Position numbers and translations under genes: made by a program
The notes under the pieces: generated by a model
What the model saw: only the letters and a program-made list of their open reading frames with translations
What the model was told of the DNA's origin: nothing
Databases searched by the model: none
DNA from: Bradyrhizobium hipponense
Lineage (GTDB): Bacteria > Pseudomonadota > Alphaproteobacteria > Rhizobiales > Xanthobacteraceae
NCBI RefSeq assembly: GCF_008123965.1
Contig: NZ_VSTH01000019.1
Coordinates: 1 to 64,000, forward strand
Reading direction: 5' to 3'
Length of the DNA: 64,000 bases
Part shown: in pieces, positions 36,746 through 45,817 of the stretch
How the letters are laid out: each line of letters starts with the position of its first letter
Numbering within the stretch: position 1 is the first letter of the stretch

Positions 36746-37633
36746 ATGGGAATGGGTATGGGGATGGGCATGGGCATGGCTTTTGGCGCCACGCCGCCCG
36801 AGCTCGGCTTCCGACCTCTCACGCTGCAATACGAGCTTGGTCCAAACTCCGCCCCGAGTTTTCCGGACAAGTCGCTGCCAACGAGAGCGTGGCAAGGCAG
36901 AATCGGGCCATGGGATCCCGATGTCCTCTCGCTGCTCTTTCTCATCGAGTTCATCGAAAAATGTGGACCCGGCTGGAAGGCTATCAACCTCGCCGGACAG
37001 CAGCCCGACTTGCTCGGTTGGCAATCCGCAGCCAATTCGGCATTCGTGAACGCCGAGATCCATCATCTCCAGCAGCTCATGCAAACCGACCGCGAGCGCT
37101 ACATGGCCGAGATCGTGATCCAGCATGATAATGCGCCCGCCTACTGGGTGAGCATGCTGAGCATCAACAGCCATGCGCACTTCAAGACACTGGTCGTCAT
37201 GAACCTCGCGGTGCGCATTGGCCAGATCGTGGCGGCCTATTACAAGAAGAAGTACAAGCGACCGCGACCGTCGTTCGTGTGTCCGGGCCTTGTGCCGGCT
37301 TTCGGTCCGCCGGCTCACGCCTCGTTTCCGAGCGCTCATTCCCTCCAGAGCTGGTTGTTGTCGCTGTTTCTCGCAGAAGTGCTGCCCGACTACAGCAATG
37401 AGCTGAATTGGCTTGCAACACGGGTCGCATTCAACCGCGAGCGTGCGGGCGTGCACTACCCGAGCGACACCGCTGCGGGCGAATTCATCGCCCGCGCGTG
37501 CAGGAACATGATCAAAACTCCGAACCAGTGTCCCGACATCATCAAACTGTTTGGCGAGGCCAAAGCGGAGTGGGATCTCTCAATTTCATCCACCCCGCCG
37601 ACGAGCGAACCGTTCCCGGGCTTCCCACCCTAG
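36746..37633 (+). CDS. PAP2-superfamily phosphatase/haloperoxidase-like protein
   Basis: A 295-aa protein with the PAP2 (vanadium haloperoxidase-type) motifs: KKKYKRPRP (motif 1), PSAHS (motif 2) and NRERAGVHYPSD (motif 3). It could be an acid phosphatase or a haloperoxidase; motif 2 has Ala in place of the usual Gly. It lacks a signal peptide and clear membrane helices. The N-terminus is six Met codons alternating with Gly (ATGGGN tandem repeat, 36746-36778), so several in-frame starts are possible. GGAGG is five bases before the first ATG. Confidence 0.75.
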   Translation: MGMGMGMGMGMAFGATPPELGFRPLTLQYELGPNSAPSFPDKSLPTRAWQGRIGPWDPDVLSLLFLIEFIEKCGPGWKAINLAGQQPDLLGWQSAANSAFVNAEIHHLQQLMQTDRERYMAEIVIQHDNAPAYWVSMLSINSHAHFKTLVVMNLAVRIGQIVAAYYKKKYKRPRPSFVCPGLVPAFGPPAHASFPSAHSLQSWLLSLFLAEVLPDYSNELNWLATRVAFNRERAGVHYPSDTAAGEFIARACRNMIKTPNQCPDIIKLFGEAKAEWDLSISSTPPTSEPFPGFPP

Positions 37634-37716
37634 GCAAGATCCGGATCTGCAGCGGCGCGTTAAAGGCAGAGCAGCCAGAACTGAATGTTCCCGTCTCGCC
37701 GGAGCTGGTTGCGGCC

Positions 37717-40173
37717 CTATTGTAGTGTCCAGTCCCGATAACCCAGATTGTTGTCGGTGCGGATCAGCTCCGCCAGCAGCATCGGGCCGACGGCACACGG
37801 CAGGGTGCAGTCGTCATCGATGTTGCTGCGGTCGCCGGCAACGGTCGCTCTAACAAGTAGCGCATTTCTGACGCCTGCCTGTGGTGTCCACTCGAAAGGT
37901 CCAAACTTCACCATTTCTCCGGGATGAACGTCCTGGGGCTGATAGTTTCCCTGGAGCTTCTGCCAGCCGCCTCGCGCGACGTCCCAGGTTTCGGTCGCAT
38001 CGCCAATCGCTGCGAAAATATCTACTGACGCTGCGATAGCCGGCTGGTCGCCGCGATTGCCCAGTTTGACATAAACATAATTGACGTAGCCCGATCGCGG
38101 CGGCTCGCCTGGCGCACCGCAGTCCGCGCCGTTGCAGACCCACAGGACCTGCGGAAGCGCATGCCAGCCGTCAGTGTAGCCGTATGATCCGGCGCGGCCG
38201 TCGTCGACATAGACATCAATTGCCGGCGGCCGTCCCGGTTCGTTTCGGCAGCCGCCCGGCGCGAGCTGATATAGGCCCTGTTGCTCGAACGCCCAACGGA
38301 TGACCTTGTGCAACATACCGCCACGCCGTTTCGACCCCTCATAGTCGAGATCAGGCGTGCCGACGTCCGCTTCCATCAGGGCGGTTGCGAACTGACCGGC
38401 CTCGCTGGTCGGCTCGGTGTCGACCAATCCGAGCGAAGCGATCGCGCGCAGGATGAGGTATGTGCAGTGATAGGCGGCTGCTCTGCGGCGTTCGATATCA
38501 GGCTGGCACTGACCTGTGTCGTTGCGGCTGAGCGCGTCGCCGCCCAAGGCGCAATAAAGGCGGAACAGCGTGCTCGACAGGATCTGCTCCGCATTGTAGC
38601 CGGCGGGATCCCGTAGCCCATAGGTGGGATTTGGTCTCTCATACTGTGTGCCGTTCCAACCCCATCCGTCCTCGACCTTTCGGTCGTGGCGCCGCAGCGG
38701 TAACTGGATGAAGGGGAACGTTACGCCGCGATAGGGAGCCGGAAGTTTCGAGGAAGGATCGCCATTGATCGCCGCCAGCGCATCGCCAGCGCTGTGAGCA
38801 AAGTCAAACTCAGTTGAACCAGTCGCGGCAAGGATCAGAACATGACAGAACTCGTGCCACACGAAACGGACGTCGGCGGCCAGGCCCAGCGGGTTTTTCC
38901 AGGTATCGGCAAAATCGGCCAGCCCGAACAGCATCCTCACGTCCCAGCTTGGCGCCAGTTGGTCAGCCCGGAACGGCGTCACATACGCATTGATGCCCCG
39001 ACCATCGCGTGCTCCCGAGCCTGTCAACATCTTGGCCCGATGTTCGACGGTCAAAGGCAGCGCAACCTTTCCGAAATAGTCTGCAAGAACAAATCCGAAT
39101 TGCTCCACCAGCTGCATCATTGAATCGCAATGATAGTAGGCGCTCACTGCGGCAAACTCGTTGGTTCGGGACGAGAAGGCGAAGGGAGCTCGCTGCTGCG
39201 GCGGATCGTAGTCTTTCCCCAGCGCCGCCGGCGTGAGCACCCGCACGCGTGGTCCCGAGAGCTTGCGGCGCCCGCCGGGGACGTGAACAAGGCCGAGCAA
39301 CCCAACCGGCTCGCGTTCGTGATCAAGCAGGTCGGCACAGGTGTCGGGACGTAGCTCGAAAGCGCCCGTCCTGCTGTCGGGATCACTGGCGAAAGCATAT
39401 CCCGCGCAAGCTGACGCGATCGGCGCCTTGCGCACGATTTCGTTCTCGAGAGGATCGAACAGGACCCGATGTGGAATCGAGTCGCCGCTCGCCACGGGCA
39501 GGAAAACCGTAGCGTTGATCGCCAGGCCTAGTATGCCGCCATAGACGGCGCTGCGTTCGTTTCGAAGGTACGCAACGAGCGTCGCATCCTCGATGCGGGC
39601 CGTTGAAACAGGAAGGCCCAGGAGCGGAGCCAAAAGGCCAACGACCATGTCCGCGGGGAGATTGTCCGCCCACCTCCCATCCAGGCGACCGAACGCTCTC
39701 TCGACTCGGTCTGATGCGATCGACAGATGAGCGTGCTCGATCGTCGTTAATCGTGCACTGGTGATCTGCGGGGTTTGGCCCCTGTGATGGATAACGAGCC
39801 GTATGCTGTGGCCCAGTGCATCGGGCACGAACTCGGCATTCTGCTCGAGCGGAGCTGTCTGTTGGCACCAGACGATCGTCGTCTCGATTTCTGAATTGCG
39901 TTTCAGTTCACGAACGGGCGCCCATCGAAACCTCGACTTGCCGGCACGACGCGGTTCGTCGGACTCGACCGTATCACTGAGGTGGTCCCAATCGCCCTGT
40001 TCGAGCGGCAACAACCCTCGTTCGAGCGCTGCCTCGTTCAGATAAGCGAGTGCTGCCCGCTTCGCCGACTGGCCGGGCTCAGCGATGGCCGGCGTCTGCA
40101 AGTGGCGCAGCTCTCGAATGGTCCCGTGAGCATCCCTCTCAATCGAAAGATCTGGTTCTTGCGGAAGAATCAC
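37717..40173 (-). CDS. Large hypothetical protein with HExxH zinc-peptidase-like motif
   Basis: An 818-aa protein that I cannot assign to a named family. Residues 440-444 read HEFCH inside a hydrophobic helix (RFVWHEFCHVLILAATG), and HSAGDALAAI (460-469) follows at the distance of the third-ligand helix in gluzincin-type peptidases, which suggests a zinc metallopeptidase. The C-terminal part (about 690-800, GYVNYVYVKLGNRGDQPA) looks like an Ig/CARDB-type beta domain. No signal peptide is seen. GTG start with GAGGTGAG six bases upstream. It converges with the PAP2 gene. Confidence 0.6.
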   Translation of the reverse strand: MILPQEPDLSIERDAHGTIRELRHLQTPAIAEPGQSAKRAALAYLNEAALERGLLPLEQGDWDHLSDTVESDEPRRAGKSRFRWAPVRELKRNSEIETTIVWCQQTAPLEQNAEFVPDALGHSIRLVIHHRGQTPQITSARLTTIEHAHLSIASDRVERAFGRLDGRWADNLPADMVVGLLAPLLGLPVSTARIEDATLVAYLRNERSAVYGGILGLAINATVFLPVASGDSIPHRVLFDPLENEIVRKAPIASACAGYAFASDPDSRTGAFELRPDTCADLLDHEREPVGLLGLVHVPGGRRKLSGPRVRVLTPAALGKDYDPPQQRAPFAFSSRTNEFAAVSAYYHCDSMMQLVEQFGFVLADYFGKVALPLTVEHRAKMLTGSGARDGRGINAYVTPFRADQLAPSWDVRMLFGLADFADTWKNPLGLAADVRFVWHEFCHVLILAATGSTEFDFAHSAGDALAAINGDPSSKLPAPYRGVTFPFIQLPLRRHDRKVEDGWGWNGTQYERPNPTYGLRDPAGYNAEQILSSTLFRLYCALGGDALSRNDTGQCQPDIERRRAAAYHCTYLILRAIASLGLVDTEPTSEAGQFATALMEADVGTPDLDYEGSKRRGGMLHKVIRWAFEQQGLYQLAPGGCRNEPGRPPAIDVYVDDGRAGSYGYTDGWHALPQVLWVCNGADCGAPGEPPRSGYVNYVYVKLGNRGDQPAIAASVDIFAAIGDATETWDVARGGWQKLQGNYQPQDVHPGEMVKFGPFEWTPQAGVRNALLVRATVAGDRSNIDDDCTLPCAVGPMLLAELIRTDNNLGYRDWTLQ

Positions 40174-40516
40174 AGCTCACCTCACGGGTCTCGATCTCCG
40201 GCACGACGAACATGAGCATGCTCCTGGTGGTTGCGAGAGGCAAGCGCCCGTCTTCTCTCGGCCAGGTCGTGCAGGAGCGGCAAGAAGGGGATACGCACCC
40301 CAAGCGCTTATCCGGGCGCGGAACGGCGCAATGCACCGGAGCCGCGTCACGATCGCGCGACGATCGTCCGTTTTGCCCGAAATATCAAAGGGTTTAGGGC
40401 AGCCAGCGAGGCATCACGCGTCCAATCGCGGCTACTTTGCATGGGGTTGTTTTCGTGATTTTGTTCGGGCCTGCGATCCACCGACCTCCGTCGTCGGCAT
40501 CGGCCCTTCCGCCGCC
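40174..40516. other. Intergenic region with a repeat element
   Basis: Upstream of the 818-aa gene. It holds that gene's promoter and, at about 40436-40462, a TGCATGGGGTTGTTTTCGTG element also found at 42520 and 62885. No further gene is seen. Confidence 0.4.
40436..40462 (+). repeat. TGCATGGGGTTGTT repeat, copy 1
   Basis: Sequence TTGCATGGGGTTGTTTTCGT followed by GATTTTG. Nearly identical stretches are at 42520-42546 (plus) and 62885-62910 (minus). Copies 1 and 2 both lie just beyond the 3' end of a chemoreceptor-type gene end. Confidence 0.65.
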
Positions 40517-40826
40517 TCACGCCCCGCAGATGATCACGCCGTACCAGCCGAGGCCGCGATAAGTCTCGTAGCCGGGCGTTGCATGGAACGCGACCAGGGT
40601 GCCCGAGTGGTCCTGATAGAAGCCGGAGCGCTGGCCGTTCAGCGAGAGCGCGATGCGCTCGCTCAAAATGCCCTGGCCGTCGGAGGCCGCGATCACGCGA
40701 AAATTGGAGTCGACCAGCAGCACGCGCGCCTTGTCGCGGTCGCCGACGCGCACGCCTTGCACGATGGCGCGGGCCTGCGCCTCCCAGTCGAATTGGATCG
40801 CGAGGACGCCGACTGGCGCGCCATTG
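40517..40826 (-). pseudogene. Truncated copy of the chemoreceptor-like gene 3' end
   Basis: About 310 bases that match the last part of the gene at 42574-43656 almost base for base, with a constant offset of 2057 bases (40511 aligns to 42568). The encoded stretch, from GAPVGVLAIQFDWEAQARA to the stop, differs by only a few residues from the intact copy. Similarity stops at about 40826, and the frame then runs into the NmrA-like gene end. It lacks the signalling segment and a start, so it is a gene fragment. Confidence 0.8.
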
Positions 40827-40860
40827 CCGTGACTGTCGCGATTGCAGGAGGGGCGGATAC

Positions 40861-41604
40861 TCACAGCTTCGCGAGCCATGTTGCGAGCGGCGTTTTTCCG
40901 AGCCGCGCCTCGCCGAGCGGGTTCAGCGAGGTGTCGTTAATGGCGGCGCCGTAATACTGCGCGCCTGGGTCTCCGACCACTGGACGACTGTCGCCGGACG
41001 CCTTCAGGCGTCGCGCGACGAATTCATTGAAGGGAGCCTTCTCGGGGCCTGCGATATCGATCGTGCCGTTTAGCGGCCGCCCCGTCGCGGTCTCCACGAG
41101 GCAATCGACTACATCGTCGGCCGCGATCGGCTGAAACAGCGCCGATGGAACGATGATATTGCCTCCGACTGCCCCCGCTTCACCAATGGCGCCGAGGAAC
41201 TCAAAGAACTGGGTGGCGCGGACGATCGAGTAGGGGATCGAAGACGCCTTGACGATGGTCTCCTGGGCGAGCTTGGCACGAAAATAGGAGATGTCGGGCG
41301 AGCGATCGGTCCCCACGATCGACAGCGCCACATGATGCTTGACGCCGGCAGCGGCCTCCGCCGCGACAAGGTTGATGCTCGATCGCTCGAAGAATTCGAG
41401 TACGGCGGCAGGCTCCCAGGACGGTGCGTTGGCCACGTCGACGACAACGTCCGCCCCCGCCAGCGCCGCAGCGAGGCCTTCGCCCGTTACGGCGTTCACG
41501 CCCGAGCTTGGCGAGGCTGGCACGGCCTCGTGGCCCTGCTGCTTGAGCTTCGCCACGAGCTTGGATCCAATCAACCCGGTTCCGCCGATCACGACGATCT
41601 TCAT
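40861..41604 (-). CDS. NmrA-type NAD(P)-binding atypical SDR
   Basis: A 247-aa Rossmann protein beginning MKIVVIGGTGLIGSKLVAKL; GGTGLIG (7-13) is the atypical-SDR cofactor motif. The rest follows NmrA/TMR-like proteins (ADVVVDVANAP, VGTDRSPDISYFRAKLAQE, YSIVRATQFFEFL), which act as redox sensors or reductases. No classical YxxxK catalytic pair in the usual place. The ATG at 41604 follows GGAG at a normal distance. Upstream, CTCACG-N8-CGTGAG at 41657-41675 could be an operator. Confidence 0.82.
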   Translation of the reverse strand: MKIVVIGGTGLIGSKLVAKLKQQGHEAVPASPSSGVNAVTGEGLAAALAGADVVVDVANAPSWEPAAVLEFFERSSINLVAAEAAAGVKHHVALSIVGTDRSPDISYFRAKLAQETIVKASSIPYSIVRATQFFEFLGAIGEAGAVGGNIIVPSALFQPIAADDVVDCLVETATGRPLNGTIDIAGPEKAPFNEFVARRLKASGDSRPVVGDPGAQYYGAAINDTSLNPLGEARLGKTPLATWLAKL

Positions 41605-41960
41605 GGCATGTCTCCTCTGCATGTTGCGAACGTGAGATGACCAAGGGCGGAGGTTACTCACGCTCCCGACGTGAGCCGCGTTTTACAGGAGCAATGGGGC
41701 AGGCTCTTGCCCGGAACGGGCCTACGTTGCCGAAAAATGCTCAAGACGTTGCGTCGCGTTGCGGCGGCAATCCGTCAGGGATCGTGCCCTTATGTCCCAA
41801 ACGCGCGCCCACCTGCCGCAGATTGTCGCGTCTCTTTTGCGCAGGGAGGGCGACGGCAGGCTGGCCCTTGCACGCAATCGCAGATTTCGACAACGTCGCT
41901 CTGTGCCTGCAGCGGTGCGGCCGTTGCGTCGTTGAGATGTGACATCAAGGCGTGAAAGCC
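41605..41960. other. Divergent intergenic region, 356 bases
   Basis: Between the NmrA-like gene (minus) and the ASCH gene (plus). It contains an inverted repeat CTCACG/CGTGAG near 41657-41675 and a second CGTGAG near 41630. No gene is recognised; overlapping open frames here have no family resemblance. Confidence 0.4.
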
Positions 41961-42371
41961 ATGGGCGAGCCGATCCCTGAACAATATCGACACCTCCGAA
42001 CGTTCGCGTTCGGCGACAGTCCCGCGCTCGCGGATGAATTGCTCGAACTTGTCATCAAGGGCATCAAGACTGCGACTTGCAGCACGGAAGACGAGCCGAA
42101 CACGTCCGCGCCCGGTGAGCGCTGGGTGGTGCTCGACGGGCGCGCAGAACCACGCTGTGTCATCGAAAGCACCGAGGTGACCTATCGACGCTTCGACGAA
42201 GTCGAGGCCGACTTTGCGTTCGACGAGGGAGAGGGCGATCGGAGCCTGGCCTATTGGCGCAGCGCCCATCGCACCTATTTCGGCCGGCTGGGACGGTTCA
42301 GCGAGGACATGATGCTGATGTGCGAGCGCTTCCGCCTGATCGAGGTCTTCGGCAATCGCCCGAAGAGCTGA
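41961..42371 (+). CDS. ASCH-domain protein
   Basis: A 136-aa protein matching the ASCH fold, a PUA-like beta-barrel expected to bind RNA or modified nucleosides. FAFGDSPALADELLELVIKG, KTATCS, the GERWVVLDG strand, and the late GEGDRSLAYWRSAHRTYF are family features; the same family includes E. coli YqfB-type acetylcytidine amidohydrolases. The ATG at 41961 is used; a GTG three codons upstream (41952) is possible. It is flanked by the duplicated chemoreceptor fragments. Confidence 0.82.
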   Translation: MGEPIPEQYRHLRTFAFGDSPALADELLELVIKGIKTATCSTEDEPNTSAPGERWVVLDGRAEPRCVIESTEVTYRRFDEVEADFAFDEGEGDRSLAYWRSAHRTYFGRLGRFSEDMMLMCERFRLIEVFGNRPKS

Positions 42372-42519
42372 TATTTGCGTGCGCAGCGAAGGCTCTACCG
42401 GCTGCCACCGGGGATAGGTAAATTGCCAGACCGACAGATTACGCAATCGTTGCAGATTGCCAGTGTTCAAACGATCGAGCGGGGCAAAAAGCCCTGTGTT
42501 GTCAGGCCCATTCTACTGT

Positions 42520-42546
42520 GCATGGGGTTGTTTTTCAGATTTTGAG
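42520..42546 (+). repeat. TGCATGGGGTTGTT repeat, copy 2
   Basis: TGTGCATGGGGTTGTTTTTC followed by AGATTTTG, just beyond the stop of the intact chemoreceptor-like gene (42574, minus). Confidence 0.65.
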
Positions 42547-42573
42547 TTGACGGTCAGCGTCATCGGGGCCGCC

Positions 42574-43656
42574 TCACGCCCCGCAGATGATCACGCCGTA
42601 CCAGCCGAGGCCGCGATAAGTCTCGTAGCCGGGCGTTGCATGGAACGCGACCAGGGTGCCCGAGTGGTCCTGATAGAAGCCGGAGCGCTGGCCGTTCAGC
42701 GACAGCGCGATGCGCTCGCTCAAAATGCCCTGGCCGTCGGAGGCCGCGATCACGCGAAAGTTGGAGTCGACCAGCAGCACGCGCGCCTTGTCGCTGTCGC
42801 CGACGCGCACGCCTTGCACGATGGCGCGGGCCTGCGCCTCCCAGTCGAAATGGATGGCGAGCACACCGAGCGGCGCGCCGTTGGCCTGGCCGCCGGCGCG
42901 GACGTTGGCGCAATAGGTCGCGACCTGCGCGTTGCCGAGCAGCGGCTGGTTCTCGACGTCACCGGCGACATAGTCGTCGCCGGAGCGCAGGCTCTTGGCC
43001 TCGCGAAACCATTTGGTGTGGGCGACGTTCTGGCCAACGACGCGAAAACGGTCGGCGCGGCTATTGGCGATGACGTTGCCGTCGAAGTCGCAGAGCCACA
43101 GATCGAGATAGACGGTGTAGGCGCCGAGGATCACGCCCAGGCGCTCCGACGCATGCGAGACCGCCGCAGCGCCCGGGGAGGCCGCGCAATCGACCACGGC
43201 GGAGTCGGTCGCCCACCAGCGCACATCGCAGGTGCGCTCATAGAGATTGCGGTCGATCAGCTCGATCGCGTTCAGGGACAGATCGACCATGCGCTCGCCG
43301 CGCGAACGCTGGCTCATGCGTTCGATCGAGGCAACGAGGTCGCCGGTGCGCTTGGTTAGCTGGGTTTCTAACTCGCGGGCGATGGTCTCGACCTGCTGGC
43401 CGACGCCGCGCACCTCCTGCGCAACCACCGCGAAGCCGGCGCCTTGCACGCCGGCGCGCGAGCTTTCGATCAGCGCGTTGAGCGCCAGCATCTTCATCTG
43501 GTTGGTGATCTGCTGGATCGACTTGGTCTTGTCGACCGCGATCTGGTTGACCTCTGCAGTCAAGCGGTTGATCAGTGCGGAGATGTCGGAATTATCGTCG
43601 GGCGCGGTGGTTCCGTTCGCGATCGGCTTGGCTTTCAGACCCAGCGCTGCAGACAT
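42574..43656 (-). CDS. Soluble methyl-accepting chemotaxis-like protein with C-terminal sensor
   Basis: A 360-aa protein without membrane helices. The chemoreceptor signalling tip comes first: LALNALIESSRAGVQGAGFAVVAQEV at about residues 57-82, within a short coiled coil (about 20-120). The second half (about 140-360) resembles a Cache/PAS-type sensor (DLWLCDFDGNVIANSRADRF, KWFREAKSLRSGDDYVAGDV). This is the reverse of the classical order, and the coiled coil is far shorter than in normal receptors. The ATG at 43656 has GGGAAG upstream. A fragment of its 3' end is duplicated at 40517. Confidence 0.8.
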   Translation of the reverse strand: MSAALGLKAKPIANGTTAPDDNSDISALINRLTAEVNQIAVDKTKSIQQITNQMKMLALNALIESSRAGVQGAGFAVVAQEVRGVGQQVETIARELETQLTKRTGDLVASIERMSQRSRGERMVDLSLNAIELIDRNLYERTCDVRWWATDSAVVDCAASPGAAAVSHASERLGVILGAYTVYLDLWLCDFDGNVIANSRADRFRVVGQNVAHTKWFREAKSLRSGDDYVAGDVENQPLLGNAQVATYCANVRAGGQANGAPLGVLAIHFDWEAQARAIVQGVRVGDSDKARVLLVDSNFRVIAASDGQGILSERIALSLNGQRSGFYQDHSGTLVAFHATPGYETYRGLGWYGVIICGA

Positions 43657-43943
43657 CGGGTAACTTCCCCTGGCAATGAGGCCTGATCTGCAAAGAACCC
43701 TGAACAACAAATTACAGATCGAATACGAGTCTTTTTCGAGGATTCCGCCTAACGCCCGATTAATTTGCTGTTCGGCGGAATGCCTAAATGGTAGTCACTC
43801 CTGCCTGCAGCGCGGCCATCCACCGCTTTGTGCCCGGCTGCCGTTGCAAATCCCGAGGGATTGCCGGCCAATCCCTTAAGTGAGCAACCGGACGCCTGCG
43901 TGATAGTCCGGCCCCGAGTTCCCAACAGTCAGTCTCTCGAATC

Positions 43944-45785
43944 ATGACGCCGCCCGCCACCGCCTTGCCGGTCGAAGCGCCCCACGCCTTCCTGGGCGTG
44001 GCACGCTCGTTCACGGACAAGCTCTGGCGCGACCGGCTGGACGCGCGCGGAGCGGCCAAGGCGCTCGCCATCGTGCAGCGCCATCAATTGCCCGAACTCC
44101 TGGCGCGAGTGCTGGCCGGCCGCGGCGTCGACATCGATGCGGTGTCTGACTTCCTCGATCCGACCATCCGCAAGCTCCTCCCGGACCCGTTCACGGTCAC
44201 GGAAATGGAAGCTGCTGCAAAGCGGATCGCGGACGCGGCGGTGCGGGGCGAGACGGTCGCGATCTTCGGCGACTACGACGTCGACGGTGCCACTTCGGCG
44301 GCCTTGCTTGCCTGGCACCTGCGCCATTGCGGGCTCGATCCGCTGATCCACATTCCCGACCGGATTTTCGAGGGCTATGGCCCGAACACGGAAGCGGTCC
44401 GCGCGCTGGCCGCAAAGGGCGCCACGCTGCTCGTCACCGTCGATTGCGGCACCACCAGCATCGAGCCGCTCGCCGAGGCGAAACGCCTCGGCATGTCCGT
44501 GGTCGTGATCGACCACCACCAATCCGGCATCGACCTTCCCGAGGTCGACGCGCTGGTCAATCCGAATCGTCCCGACGATCTTTCCGGCCTCGGCCATCTC
44601 GCGGCCGTCGGGCTGGTGCTGGTGACGCTGGTTGCGGTCAATCGCGAGCTGCGCCAGCGCGGCTTCTGGAGCGGTGAGATGCCGGAGCCCGATCTGCTCG
44701 GCATGCTGCATCACGTTGCGCTCGGCACGGTGGCCGACGTGGCGCCGCTGATCGGCCTCAACCGCGCCTTCGTCGCCAAGGGCCTGATCGCGATGCGGCG
44801 GCGCGATCATGTCGGCCACACCGCGCTGATGGATGTGGCGCGCCTCAACGGGCCGCCCGAGGCCTGGCATCTCGGCTTCATGCTCGGGCCGCGCATTAAT
44901 GCCGGCGGCCGTATCGGCCGCGCCGATCTCGGCGTGCGGCTCCTGCTCGAGGGCGACACCACCGAGGCCGCGCGCATCGCTGCCGAGCTCGACCGACTCA
45001 ACGGCGAGCGCCGCGTCATCGAGCAGGCGGCGGAAGCGCAGGCCGAAGCCGAGGCGCTTGCCTCGATCGGGCTCGAGGACAAACTCGGCGTCATCGTCAC
45101 GGCTTCCGAAGGCTGGCATCCCGGCGTGGTCGGCCTCGTTGCCTCCCGGCTGAAGGAGAAGTTTGCGCGGCCCGCTTTTGCCATAGCACTTGAGCCCGGC
45201 GGCATCGGCACCGGTTCGGGCCGCTCTATCGCCGGCGTCGATCTCGGCAAGGCGGTGCGGCAAGCAGTGGTCGACGGCATCTTGCTGAAAGGCGGCGGCC
45301 ACGCGATGGCCGCTGGCGTGACGCTGCGCAAGGAAAAGCTCGCCGAATTCCGCGCCTATCTCGAAAGCACGCTGGCGCGCGACGTCGCGGAGGCGCGCCA
45401 TGTCAACGAGCTCTATATCGACGGCGCGGTGTCCGCGCGCGCAGTGACGACGGAGCTCGCGACCACACTCAACCGCGCCGGTCCGTTCGGCAGCGGCAAT
45501 CCGGACGTCGTGCTGGCGCTGCCGGCGCATCAGCTCGTCTATGCCGACGAGGTCGGACAGGCGCATCTGCGCCTGCGCTTCAAGTCCGGCGACGGCGCCA
45601 TTGTCAACGGCATCGCGTTCCGTTCGGTCGGCCAGAAGCTCGGCAATGCGCTTGTGGCCAACCGCGGCCAGCAGCTGCACGTGGCAGGCTCATTGTCGGT
45701 CGACCGCTACCAGGGCGCCGAACGCGTGCAGTTTCGCGTCCTTGACGTCGCGCTACCCGATCAGGGACCCTCCCTGATCAGATAA
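43944..45785 (+). CDS. recJ: Single-stranded-DNA-specific exonuclease RecJ
   Basis: 5'-3' exonuclease for recombinational and mismatch repair. The 613-aa protein has the DHH phosphoesterase motifs: DYDVDGATSAAL (motif I, about 111-122), DCGTT, DHHQS (motif III), then the DHHA1 domain with GSGRSIAGVDL and GGGHAMAAG. A C-terminal OB-like region completes the RecJ core. In many Rhizobiales recJ follows hom-glpX closely; here about 19.6 kb separate glpX and recJ. A 9-bp perfect hairpin (45759-45779) lies in its last codons. Confidence 0.94.
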   Translation: MTPPATALPVEAPHAFLGVARSFTDKLWRDRLDARGAAKALAIVQRHQLPELLARVLAGRGVDIDAVSDFLDPTIRKLLPDPFTVTEMEAAAKRIADAAVRGETVAIFGDYDVDGATSAALLAWHLRHCGLDPLIHIPDRIFEGYGPNTEAVRALAAKGATLLVTVDCGTTSIEPLAEAKRLGMSVVVIDHHQSGIDLPEVDALVNPNRPDDLSGLGHLAAVGLVLVTLVAVNRELRQRGFWSGEMPEPDLLGMLHHVALGTVADVAPLIGLNRAFVAKGLIAMRRRDHVGHTALMDVARLNGPPEAWHLGFMLGPRINAGGRIGRADLGVRLLLEGDTTEAARIAAELDRLNGERRVIEQAAEAQAEAEALASIGLEDKLGVIVTASEGWHPGVVGLVASRLKEKFARPAFAIALEPGGIGTGSGRSIAGVDLGKAVRQAVVDGILLKGGGHAMAAGVTLRKEKLAEFRAYLESTLARDVAEARHVNELYIDGAVSARAVTTELATTLNRAGPFGSGNPDVVLALPAHQLVYADEVGQAHLRLRFKSGDGAIVNGIAFRSVGQKLGNALVANRGQQLHVAGSLSVDRYQGAERVQFRVLDVALPDQGPSLIR

Positions 45786-45817
45786 AAATCCGCAAACAAC
45801 AAAAAAAGGGAGTGAAC

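Noticed and set aside
41637..41942. Overlapping plus-strand frames of about 100 codons upstream of the ASCH gene
   Set aside because: Cys/Arg-rich, overlapping one another in different frames, with no start signals.
45759..45779. Perfect 9-base hairpin at the end of recJ as terminator
   Set aside because: It lies inside the coding sequence and is followed by AGATAAAAATC without a T-run; the next gene starts 32 bases after recJ, which argues for readthrough.
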